DNA of 20,942 nucleotides from positions 466,868 through 487,809 of the forward strand of contig BFEA01000130.1 in NCBI GenBank assembly GCA_003427395.1. The letters are read 5' to 3'. The first letter of the stretch is position 1. The number at the start of each line of letters is the position of its first letter. This document shows, piece by piece, positions 9,224 through 18,219 of this stretch. The notes beneath the pieces were generated by a model. That model was not told the origin of the DNA, ran no database searches, and saw only the letters and a program-made list of their open reading frames with translations. A program made the translations under genes and the position numbers. This DNA is from Chara braunii. Its lineage: Eukaryota > Streptophyta > Charophyceae > Charales > Characeae.

Positions 9224-9284
<61 letters not shown>
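9173..9284. repeat. Giant poly-C tract
   Basis: Uninterrupted C runs of 25 (9173-9197), 21 (9202-9222) and 60 (9225-9284) are separated only by TCTG and TT. The minus strand is poly-G. The tract could form i-motif and G-quadruplex structures. Its length is unlikely to be exact in the assembly. Confidence 0.9.
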
Positions 9285-9286
<2 letters not shown>

Positions 9287-9908
9287 GCCCTTGTCTAGGT
9301 CCATGCTATGCCTTTTTGTTTCAAGCTCTTTTTTCCGCTTTGTGGATGTAAAACTTGTGAGGTGACGTTTAGGTAATGCACGTAGTGCCTTAGTGGGGCT
9401 GATTCATTAATTACCTGATTGGGAAAGTGACATGATCCATGGATCCATAGATTGCCTGATCAGGAGTTAATTGGCGTGATCATTAGGTGTCCGATCGCCA
9501 ATTTTGATTAGATGTTCCATGACAACCATTGCCATTGTGGAACAATCTAATGATCTTCAAGACAAATGATGACCAATTTGATTGGCTCAAGGGAATCCCT
9601 GATGATTGGTGAAATGGCCTTTCAATTTAAGCCTGAAATTTGGTATCTGGTGTAATGTAACGTCCCAATTACCTGATCGGATACCTGATCAGGTCATTCA
9701 TGGATAGCCTGATCACAAGTTAATACCACCAGATCAGTAGGTATTAGGGAATTCACTGACAAGTGCGATCGGATGTTCCACCCACGACAATCATCCGAAA
9801 AAAAATATATATAATCTTCAAGATAAATGATCTATTTATATTTAATTTACTTAAGTTAATCTATGATGATGATTTGTGAATTGGGTGACAATTTAGTCTG
9901 GAACTTTG

Positions 9909-10102
9909 ACCGAAGAGCCTAGCTCAGTGGGTACACCCATGAACTGTTGAAATACAGACCTGTGTTCGAATCCAGATGGTGATGGAACTTGATGAGTAAA
10001 ACCAACTACTAATGAATTGCCTGGGGCCGTCAGATCAGCTCAATGCTGATATCTTGATGATATCTCAAGGCCTTCACCCTTTTTAAAAAAAATTAAAAAA
10101 AA
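9909..10102 (+). mobile_element. tRNA-derived SINE inserted in the middle tandem copy
   Basis: SINEs are short pol III-transcribed elements moved by LINE machinery. The head has an internal promoter: box A TAGCTCAGTGGG at 9920-9931 and box B TGTTCGAATCC at 9963-9973, spaced as in tRNAs. Cloverleaf pairing is only partial, so this is not a working tRNA. A short body follows, with a GATATC-repeat hairpin-like core (about 10049-10064). A pol III terminator-like T run and an A-rich end (10080-10102) close it. Flanking copies of the ~270-bp repeat have AAATTTGGTAT uninterrupted, so the insert boundaries are near 9909 and 10102. A clear target-site duplication is not visible. The parental tRNA cannot be assigned. 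Confidence 0.82.
9920..9973 (+). promoter_or_regulatory. Internal RNA polymerase III promoter (box A and box B)
   Basis: Box A matches TRGCNNAGYNGG except for one position, and box B matches GGTTCGANTCC except at the first base. The 31-base gap is within the tRNA range. It would bind TFIIIC. Confidence 0.75.
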
Positions 10103-10515
10103 TGGTATGTAGTGTAAGGGCCCAATTAGTCGCAAAAAACCTTACCTGGATGACCTGATCAGATACGTGATGTGGTCATCCATGGATTGCCTGATCATGA
10201 GTAAATCCATTTGATTATAATTAGGTAATCCACCAACAAGTGCGATCAGATATTCCATGACAATCATTCGGAAAAAAAAAATAATGATCTTCTTCAAAAT
10301 AAATGATTAATGTAATTGGCTGTAGTTATTAGCCCCTGATCATTCGTGAATTGGCCCCTTCAATTTCATCCTCAAATTTGGTGTGTGGTGTAAGGTAGCA
10401 ATTAGTCTCAAAGCCTTGTCAGTCAATCCGGGATCTGCGAATGGCTTTTACTCGCTTCGTATCCTTAAGAGTGTCGAGGTTTCAGACAGGGTTGAATAAT
10501 AGATCTCTGAGAGTC

Positions 10516-10707
10516 GCCTTTGAACAAATAAAAAAAATGCACTTGCCCTACGTGTGTCGAGAGGTGCTTGTTAGTGTAGCGTTAAGCCCAAGAGGGTGAG
10601 AGAGACCTACAGCCTTTGAACAATTAAAGAAGATGCACTTGCCCTGCGTATGCCTAGGTGGTTGTTAGTTTAGTGTTGGGCCCAAGAGGGCGAGAGAGAC
10701 CTATATC
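10516..10707. repeat. 96-bp tandem duplication
   Basis: Copy 1 (10516-10611) and copy 2 (10612-10707) share GCCTTTGAACAA, ATGCACTTGCCCT, TTGTTAGT and CCCAAGAGGG, then GAGAGAGACCTA, with scattered substitutions. No coding is seen in either copy. Confidence 0.85.
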
Positions 10708-11093
10708 TAGCAGATTTGTTAATTGTTAAATGGAGGATTCAATACAGACGGGATGCATTCGCGTTGTGGTCTGTGATTTTCTCTTTTGCGTCTCTCTTCG
10801 CCTGAAAGTTGTACTCTGCCGTAGGAAAAGAGATTGCCTGCAGAGGTCAGCCTGGCAGGAGACAAAGACCGAGTTCATCATGTAGTTTGTATTTGGAGGC
10901 GTGTTCCATCCACTGTGACGTCAACACCAGTGACCCTTGATCTCATGAAGGCAATCTACGGGTCCTAAGGTGCTCATTGCCACGAGCGCTTGAAGTGCAA
11001 TCTGCATGCGACAGACTGATAGAAACAACACCATTCATTGCATACCCGAACACATTAGGAAGACACTCTCTCACCTATCCTCTGCCAAGTTGA
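10708..11093. other. No gene or repeat seen
   Basis: This is mixed-composition sequence without long open frames or recognisable RNA motifs. A perfect TGACGTCA palindrome lies at 10917-10924, but nothing around it suggests a promoter. Confidence 0.45.
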
Positions 11094-11320
11094 TTTGGTC
11101 AGGTTTGCTCTGTTCCAGTATGGTCGGATTCCATCTGATCTTATTTCGTCTGTTAGGGTCTGCTCTGCTTTGTTGTCGTGTGGTCTGCTCAGTTTTAGTG
11201 TGCTATACTGTGTTTGGTTTGCTTTGGTCTTGTCCGCTCTCGTTCGGTCTCATTTGGTCTGGTCCAATCTTGTGGGGCCCAGCCTCGTCTGACTTTGTCA
11301 GGTTTCGTCCAGTCTAGTCT
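11094..11320. repeat. Degenerate 5/10-bp array of GGTCT-like words
   Basis: For much of the stretch the sequence divides into pentamers such as GGTCT, GCTTT, GGTCT, TGTCC, GCTCT, CGTTC, GGTCT, CATTT, GGTCT. Composition and word type resemble the TCTGGTCC decamer array at 8371-8660, but it is far more diverged. Open frames here are low-complexity artefacts. Confidence 0.6.
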
Positions 11321-11880
11321 GATGCCGCATCAATTCCCACCATAAGGAGCCTGACCTTCACAGCAGGACCTCTCATTCTCAACCCAACGACCGACCTCTG
11401 CGCTGGGTGGGCTGGATTGGGCCCTACTTCGGTCATTTTGCCCTTCCATTTTGTGGCGACTAGCTTGGAGAGAGTACTACTCGCCATGTGCCAAGATTCT
11501 AAATGCATCTAGACATGACCATTTGTCCAGATGAACTCAAAATCCTGGCGCATGGAGAGTGGTGCAACTACGCCCTCACTTCCCGGCTCATGCTTGCTTT
11601 GCGCCTTGGTTATTGATTGTGGGTACTGTTCAGATAATATATGTTGCTTATGGGTATTAGCAGACATTTCTAGCTGTTATCCCCCACCCAAGGGCAAGTC
11701 CTTACGAGTTATTCACCCACCCACCACTACTCTGGTCATGGAATGTAGTCTTCTACGTTTGCATGGACTTGGTTATAGACTAGATACTTCTGTTTTTTCT
11801 TTTTGATGTTTTTTCACGTTATTGTCGTTTTTAGGAAGTGTCGAACAGAAGTGGTTTAATCTGTTTTCGTATCGTTGTCG
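11321..11880. other. No gene seen
   Basis: The 91-residue open frame at 11531-11806 has fairly ordinary composition but no motif, no homologue I recognise and no supporting context, so it is not called. No RNA gene is recognised. Confidence 0.4.
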
Positions 11881-11965
11881 GTTTGTTTGTGTGCCTTTGT
11901 CTGTTTACCTATCTCTGTCTGTCTGTCTGTCTGTTTGTCTGCTTGTGTGTGTGTGTGTGTGTGTA

Positions 11966-12047
<82 letters not shown>
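11881..12047. repeat. Compound microsatellite (TTTG/TCTG)n-(GT)n
   Basis: TTTG and TCTG tetranucleotides (about 11881-11943) pass into about 50 GT dinucleotides (11944-12047), interrupted twice by AT. Such alternating purine-pyrimidine tracts can adopt Z-DNA. The Cys/Val and Thr/His open frames on the two strands are artefacts. Confidence 0.95.
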
Positions 12048-13045
12048 GCTAAGCAAACGCGTTTGTGGGGCCATTGATTAGCAATTGTACAGAAGTCTGA
12101 AGTAAAAACAACTCCTGCCCGTGTACGCAAGAAAAAACGGCTTGCATAAACATCTACACACCACCTTCTTACAGTTCCTACCTGGAATGGAATGGGAGGG
12201 GGGGTTGTGAATTGAACAAGTTTGCAGGAAGATGGAAACGGTTGGGTTTCTTTTATCTGTAGAGGGCGAAGAGCTTGAGATATCATCATTTAATCTGACT
12301 GGACCTGGGTGATTTAAAATTGCGATGTTTTACTCGTTTGCTTTCACTATAGTTCGATCTCATGTCTATATTTCAACAGTTCATGACGTGTACCGACCGA
12401 GGTACCCCGGTTGGTGGCCCTGCTTTTTTGGCTCGTAGGCTTTGTTTGTCAAAAAGAGAGTTATTGATAATAATGTACACCACTGATTGGTATTCTGAGC
12501 GAGGTTCGTTGTGCGCAGGCAAGGGAAGGTTAGTTTTCGATTGGTTTTCCACCTGTTTTTTGTCGGTTGCAAGCCGACTTTTCTTTTCTTAACGGCGGTT
12601 GACGATGCTTCCTTGGCATGACGTTCTGCTCTGGGCATTGATTGTATCTGCCATCATTCTTCAAATTAGTTTCATACCCAATTGACTTGGAATGCCTACG
12701 GTGCATTTAGTTTCGAGTTTATTTTTCTGCAACACATACTTTTTTTCAAGATTTTTTTTTTTTTTTCCCCTGGGGCCTTCTTTGGCCCTTGCACGGCTAG
12801 GCTGCCCAGGCAAAAAAGGTGACCCAGGCGGTCCAACTGGTAACCCAGGATTTTAGGGATTTTTTTTTTTCTTCTTTTTTGTGGATCCCTGCTTGTTGCA
12901 CAGGAAGACTACCTAGACCTTTGGAGGGGCGGCCACCATCCTGGGCGGCTGCTAATCTTTCGCCCTCGTCTGACAGAGCAGCCTCGTTTGAAAAATTGGT
13001 CGGCGTTCTCGCTACGACCACGACCACTTTCAGCCGATGCGGATC
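12048..13045. other. No intact gene; poly-T tracts; possible remnant of the gag C-terminus
   Basis: 12048-12750 has no recognisable feature. T runs lie at about 12750-12767 and 12855-12864. On the minus strand the gag frame stays open past its TGA from 13045 to a TAG at 12797. That stretch is Ala/Gly/Lys-rich without a zinc knuckle, so it may be the decayed gag tail. No protease, reverse transcriptase or integrase follows. Confidence 0.45.
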
Positions 13046-14275
13046 TCAGCCCTCGCCTGCAGAAGACGAATGGCCAGCAATGCGGGCCTCGGTGTTCGTC
13101 ACAATTATTTGCGAGGCCGTGTTGAAGAGTTCCTCACTTGTGGTGAGAGTCTCCGCAAATTGCATCAATGCGTTCTGTAACGTTGGGCATGACCTCGTGA
13201 TGAAGAAGTGCTTGATGCCCAAAAAGATGAGCGGCAAGTCGGGCGTGAATGCCAAGCATTGGTTCTTGGTGCACCAATTCGTGCTTCGCAAGGTGTTCTG
13301 ATGGAACTTTTGGAGTTTCTCTGTCGCCTGAAGCTCGGGCGGCTCCACTTGGAACCACTTGTGCCATGCTGCCTTGAGATCCTGCCAACTGATCTTCGTG
13401 TGCAGCCCAGAGACTGTGACCTTGTGAGTGGACAACATATTGTCCAACCAGGCTTGGCACGCACCCCCCCAACCGGTGATATAAATACTCATGTCAACGG
13501 CGGTTGCTGGTCTTGTTGATGTCCAGTTTGAGTTCAAACAGGTGCCACCAACGAATAGGCTCGGTCTTCGCTGCATCGCAGATGATCGGAAGGCCATCGA
13601 ACTTTGATATATGCGTTGAGGAGGCGACGAGGTAGGTCCGGCGGCTGCTGCACAAATCTGTTGTTCAAGCTGTTGATTTGTTGTCCGCTGTCGCTGAGCG
13701 ACGTCCTTTAAAGTGCCTACGTCATGCTCCAAAATGTTGACGCGACCGCCGTAGTTGGAGGGGCCGGCGTCTGAAGTGGCAGGGATTCGCTGTTCCCGGA
13801 GTTGTATGAGGCTGGTCAACTGTGCGACCGTCTGTTTGTAGTCCTGGACCGCATGGTCGAGGCAATGGATGTCCTCCTGCTGTGCAATGCAGGTAGCCAG
13901 GAGGTCTGTGAAGCGGGAAAGCAAACGTGAGAGCTTAACCCCGTTGTTGCTATTGTCCCCGCTTTCTGCCTCCATCCGCCATTCCGCGGCCAGCGCAAGT
14001 ACTGCCCTTTCCTCCTTAAATACATTGTCGCGTCGTTGTATCCGTTCCTCGTTGATAGCTTTCACTGCTGCTTCGTCTTGCTTCGGGCATTGTTCCTCCG
14101 CAAGATGACGTTGTTTCTCTGCCTCCTCCTCCTCTTTCTTCTGTGTGGCTGTCGCCACGTCCGCCCACTGCTTGATTTCTGCCATCAAGGTCAGCATCCG
14201 AGCCTCATAGGCCTCGATTGTTTCCCCTTGCTTCTGCTCCATGTCACCTGTTTGTGATCGGGTGAGCACGGGCAT
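13046..14275 (-). pseudogene. gag: LTR-retrotransposon gag, frameshifted
   Basis: Gag forms the particle that packages element RNA. The likely start is the ATG at 14275 (MPVLTRSQTGD); the open frame extends to 14623 but its first part is repeat-derived. A long charged coiled coil follows (IEAYEARM... EEEEAEKQRHLAEEQ). A second helical region precedes a retrotransposon gag core: AWLDNMLSTH, WQDLKAAWHKWFQVEPPE, and TSEELFNTASQIIVTNTEA near the end. Between about 13612 and 13464 the gag-like sequence (KFDGLPIICDAAK, IRWWHLFELKLDI) sits in another frame. It is entered at an ATATAT run (13607-13612) and left at a 7-G run (13464-13470), with a TGA in that segment (13494-13496). No zinc knuckle or pol was found. 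The superfamily is probably Ty3-like, from style only. Confidence 0.8.
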
Positions 14276-14470
14276 ATGCAGCGGAGCTGGTGACGTGGCA
14301 CTAACTGCTGTACTGATCGGCTGCTGACATGGCACGACTGTCGGCTGACGTATCGCTGCTGACGTGGCATTAATTGCTATACTGATTGGCTGCTGACGTG
14401 GTACGGCTATCGGCTGACGTGTCACCGTTGACGCAACCTGCTGACATGGCCTGCTGATGTGGCAACTCAC
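14276..14470. repeat. Array of TGACGTGGC-like words with a 69-bp duplication
   Basis: GCTGACGTGGCA and variants recur about eight times (for example near 14290, 14323, 14342, 14359, 14393 and 14412). In the minus-strand gag frame this appears as a 23-residue repeat (RQPIAVPRQQPIS and RQPTVVPCQQPIS). ACGT-core TGACGTGG is a plant bZIP-type binding word, so this may be a leader or promoter region rather than coding sequence. Confidence 0.6.
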
Positions 14471-14623
14471 CAATGCCGCAGCAGTGTGAAGCAGAAGACA
14501 GGTGGGAGGAGAGAGAACAATAAAAGAGAGAGATAGGAGCGTAGATGGGGTGGGTGGGAGATGGGAAAGTAGGAGATGTAATGTTCTAGTACTTCCCCAC
14601 CCCCATGGGGTCACACTGATCAC

Positions 14624-14812
14624 CCAGATAAGGAGCCACTAATCAACTTTGAAAAGTTCGAACTTTGTTTAAATAATAATAATTTTAAAACATGAAAATT
14701 TTGAAATGGCAAGTTGAGTAGGTCTCTCAATTCCCAAAATCCCAAAATTGAAATAATTAAAAAATATATCAAATTTCAGACTGCAGATAATAAGAGAAAC
14801 GAATAAAAGAAT
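14624..14812. other. A+T-rich spacer with a 14-bp palindrome
   Basis: No gene is seen. AAAGTTCGAACTTT at 14653-14666 is a perfect palindrome. The stretch just before the LTR is purine-rich (AATAAGAGAAACGAATAAAAGA) but not a convincing polypurine tract. Confidence 0.5.
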
Positions 14813-15824
14813 TGTAATAACCCTGTTCAGAAGTAGCCTGGGGCCCAGAACTCAGCCCCAGGCCACACAAACCTGAGAAGGTCTGCGCTGGGCTGTGTGA
14901 CCAAGACACACCCAGGCCGGAGTCTGTCGAGTGTGGTTGTGTGACCGAACGCTGCACACAGGAAATTCAAGAGTCAAAGTCAACTGTAGAGTCAAAGGTA
15001 CCACACCTAGGCCCTGGGTTGGATATACTCACTTGTTGTGTGCAGGTACCCAAACAGCATCCAGGCCGGAGGGAATTCAGTTTCAGGCCGATCTGAGCCC
15101 TCATTCGCATTGAGATCTGGACGGCCGAGGGATACAGCAGTCGGGGTCCAGACCCCGCGTTAACACTACATAAGAGTTGACTTTCTGGCTTTGACATTTA
15201 TTATGTCTTGCGTTGATGCTGATTTCACGCATTGACTTCGACGCTGGCTTGACGTTGCTGGCATTGTGACTTGGCGAGGCGCTACTTGTCTTGCATGGTG
15301 GCCGGCTTGCTCCTGTCTTCTTGGCATGCTGACGTGGCAGTTGCCGTGTGCCTTCGCTGATGTGGCTGCTGCCACGTGTATCATTTGGCTGACGCGGCTG
15401 CTGCCCACGTGTGTTGTGACTGGGACTACATATTCGGCATTGCTGTTCTGTTCGTCGTCACTTCAGGAGGAGATCAGGACTGTGGGGAGTTCGAGGATAC
15501 GTACCCGGTGGTCTTCATGTCAACATTGCTCCAAATGCTGATGTGGAACTGAATGGACGTGCCACGTGGCACATTGAGGATACTCGGATACTCGTTCAGA
15601 CTATTGATTGATGAGGTGGCAGTAGAGGAGGGAGTCCGAAGCAGGAGTGGGTTTTTTTTTTTACTTCATCTCCTTTGTCTCTTCTCCCTCCTCCCTCTTC
15701 GTCTGTGTATGATATCTCACCTCATTCTATCTGGTCACGATTTTTGACTATTTGTATCATCAGCGATGGACATTTTTCTGGACTTGCATTGTTGACAACT
15801 GTCTCACGATCTGGGTTCATTACA
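14813..15824 (+). mobile_element. Long terminal repeat (about 1.0 kb), plus orientation
   Basis: The stretch begins TGTAAT and ends ATTACA, a 6-bp inverted terminus of the usual TG...CA form. A primer-binding site follows three bases later, so this is a 5' LTR on the plus strand. Inside are a stem-loop at its start (14836-14863, GCCTGGGGC pairing with GCCCCAGGC) and a C/T-rich stretch near 15661-15700. Three CACGTG G-box cores lie at 15373, 15406 and 15563. No second LTR copy is visible in the window, and the internal region is lost. The start was chosen by the match of termini and is less certain than the end. Confidence 0.75.
15559..15572. promoter_or_regulatory. Palindromic G-box GTGCCACGTGGCAC
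   Basis: A perfect 14-bp palindrome centred on CACGTG, inside the LTR. G-boxes bind plant bZIP and bHLH factors. Two further CACGTG cores and a TGACGTGGCA word (about 15330) lie upstream, suggesting a U3-type control region. Confidence 0.55.
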
Positions 15825-15827
15825 ATT

Positions 15828-15838
15828 TGGTATCAGAG
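15828..15838 (+). promoter_or_regulatory. Primer-binding site complementary to initiator tRNA-Met
   Basis: TGGTATCAGAG is the exact complement of the 3' end (CTCTGATACCA) of plant initiator tRNA-Met, the usual minus-strand primer of many plant LTR elements. It lies three bases after the LTR end. The match stops after 11 bases. Confidence 0.85.
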
Positions 15839-15864
15839 TTATTCTCCTGACATTGACATTAGAA

Positions 15865-18219
15865 TGCGGTAAGTGTTCCATCAACGATATTTGGACTCCC
15901 AAGAAACGTTCTGAGTTATCCTCTCCTATTCGTCTCATCCCCCATTCCACCTCTAAGTTGAAGGCCGCTGGTAGCAGGAATACGGATTTATGCCAATTAA
16001 TAGTTGCTTCAGACAGTTATGAGAACTCATCCAAGCAACTCTTTAACGCAACTAATGACTTTGTGGAGTTTTCTGTTACAACGAACAGATCATCCGCTAG
16101 AGCCTTGACCTTGTATGCAGTAGGCCCTGTCTGCATGCCCCTTATCCTTGGGTGAGCTCGGATGTTGTTGAGAACAACCTCAAATTAAACTGCAAACAAC
16201 AGGGGAGTTAGCGGGCACCCTTGACACAGTGACCTTGTTAACGAAAACTCATTAGAGACTTTGCCATTAATGATAACTGCAACAGTCGACAGAGTATACA
16301 ACGCGTTCACGAAGCCGATAAAGTTCTCCCCGAAGTTCATCCATTTCAATGTTGACAGGACGTACGACCAGTTAACTCTGTCGTACGCCTTCTCTAAGTC
16401 AAGTAGGAGCACTATAATATTCAGTTATTCCCTTTGTACTACTTCGAAGGTCTCTATTGCTGTGATTATGTTATCAAAAATGGAGCGACCTCTGACAAAA
16501 GCCGCTTGATCGGATTTAACTAGCTCCGGTAAGTACCGCATCAGCCTTTGAGCTAGAACCTTTGCCAGTATTTTGTAGGAAGCATTCAATAGCCACACCG
16601 GCCACCAATTTCTAATTTCGGATTGGTCTCCTTTTTTGTACAGCACGGAAATCACTCCACTACACATGCTAGTTGCTAGCTTTCCTCCCGTTAGAACACT
16701 GTTGTAGATTTTTGTCAAATGTTTCCCTACTGCGTCCCAGATTTCTACATACAGTTCTGTGGGCAGTCCGTCATTTCCGGGGGCTTTCCCCTTTGCCATG
16801 GCCTTTAAGGCTTCGTGTGCCTCCTCCATCGTCACCGGTCTATCTAGATCTAACTTCCCCTGTGGGGACAGTCTTATCTCAGTTTTATCCCAGTGATTGT
16901 TCTGATCGTAGAGGTCCGTTACTACGTCCGAGCCTTGATTCCTTGATGTAAGAATGTCTTTATAGTACAAGGCGGCGTAGTTACACAGTCCGGTTAGTTC
17001 CTTCGCTGTGGTGGCACTGTTATCAAATGGGTGCTTGAGTTCTATCATGTGAGTCACTGTTTTACTCGGTGTCAGTCGTTGAAACGTTTCCCGAGTCATG
17101 CGGTCGTAGACCGCTATTCCTTTCACCTTCAGTCTTTCCGCCCATATCTCTGACTTTTTAATCGGCATTTCTTCTCATTCCTTCATCAGTTTAGCTCTTT
17201 CTCTGCCCCACACCAACTCTGAGATTGGGTGATCCTTCATCGTTTCCTCCGCCTTGGCAATTTTCCGTTGAATCTCCTGTTCTTGTTTTTTCCTATCACA
17301 GGCTAAGATGTGTGAGAAGACATTAAGTAGGTTCGAGAACATCTTCACCCCTACATCCCACCATTCCTCTAGCGAGAGATAGTGTTGTTTCACCTCTCCC
17401 CAATCCATCCAGAATTTTTCCATCCATTCCTTCAACCCTGGGTCCTCTAAGTTCTGGGTGTTCAGTCTGAATAGCCCTGACCCTCTTCTCATTTCTCCGG
17501 TTGCTATTTTCATGATTACCGGCTTATGATCTGACAGCGACCCCCCCACCTCTTTGATTGATTCCACTGAGTTCCATAGTGACTCCGAGATTAAGAAATA
17601 GTCCAGTCGTCTTCTAATTATCCGATCTCTGGCCTCGGATTCGAGAACCATGTGTACCCTGGGGAGTCTGGATGACTAAGTCTGTAAGGGTCTATTACTT
17701 CGAACTTCGTCATCACATTCATCAGCATCTCCTTGTCCACAACCCTGCTCTGACCTGATTTTGTGAGATCCAACGTCAAATTCCAGTCTCCAGCTATTAT
17801 TAAGTGTGGACAGTCTGGAATAACAAACGATAACTCAGACAAAAAGGTAGTACGTTCTGTCTGGTCCGTTGGTGCGTAAATCATTGCTATCAGCCATTCT
17901 TCTCCTTCGATTCCAAGTTTCACCCAAGACCATTGACCCCATAAGTCTGCGTAGAAATCAACAATCGTAGCGCATCTAGTCTTCTATCAACAAAAACTCC
18001 TACCCCTCCTCGTGTACCCTGTGCTGGGGACCATAGTTGCGGTCCATCCCACCAGGTTCCCAATGAGTTAGTATTTTCTTCCCCTAACTTCGTTTCTTGT
18101 AAGCAGGTAACATGAACGTCTTTCTTGTGTATCCATGATTTTAATCTCTCCTTCTTGAACTTTCCCGACGTATCCCCGAGACCTCTTACGTTCCATGTGG
18201 CAACTTTGAGACTACTCAT
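15865..18219 (-). pseudogene. LINE-2 ORF2 (endonuclease + reverse transcriptase), truncated and broken
   Basis: The start is the ATG at 18219 (MSSLKVATWNVRGLG). Endonuclease blocks are TWNVRGL, CLQETKL, GGVGVFVD, MIYAPTD, HLIIAGDWNL, RRRLDYFLIS and LSDHKPVIM. Reverse-transcriptase blocks are GKAPGNDGLPTELY, VLYKKGDQSEIRNW, DQAAFVRGRSIFDNI, LLLDLEKAYDRVNW (motif A), CQGCPLTPLLFAV (motif B) and LADDL (motif C, about 16086-16100). Two one-base frameshifts fall in the endonuclease, near 17970 and near 17640. In-frame stops are TGA 17175, TAA 16425, TAA 16185 and TAA 16017. The frame continues past 16185 to FLGVQIS (about 15885), so the shorter open frame at 16185-16412 understates it. The C-terminal domain is absent. 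Confidence 0.9.
18212..18219 (-). other. ORF1 stop / ORF2 start overlap (ATGAGTAG)
   Basis: On the minus strand ORF1 ends in TAG and the ORF2 ATG lies five bases upstream of it, giving an 8-base overlap in a different frame. This arrangement is typical of stop-restart translation in two-ORF LINEs. Both frames are well supported on either side. Confidence 0.75.

Larger units (their letters stand above)
9372..10430. repeat. Three tandem copies of a ~270-bp AT-rich unit
   Basis: Landmarks recur in order. ACCTGATY with GGAT.GCCTGATCA occurs near 9405-9470, 9670-9720 and 10145-10200. GATGTTCCA/GATATTCCATGACAA.CAT occurs near 9510, 9770 and 10250. (A)ATAATCTTC..A.ATAAATGAT occurs near 9550, 9810 and 10280. 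A GGTAT.TGGTGTAA-type end occurs at 9642, 10104 and 10380. Spacing is 276 bp between the last two landmarks. It is 462 bp between the first two, which falls to about 268 once the SINE is removed. Many TGATCA and CTGATC words lie inside. No coding is seen. Confidence 0.85.

Noticed and set aside
9136-9351. Open frames of poly-Pro (plus) and poly-Gly (minus) across the C tract
   Set aside because: Pure homopolymer translation with no flanking coding character.
11822-12289. Cys/Val and Thr/His-rich open frames
   Set aside because: They are products of the GT microsatellite.
13046-15824. The gag frame and the LTR as parts of one element
   Set aside because: The PBS lies to the right of the LTR, so the LTR opens rightward on the plus strand, whereas gag reads leftward. 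No PBS is seen left of 14813 on the minus strand.
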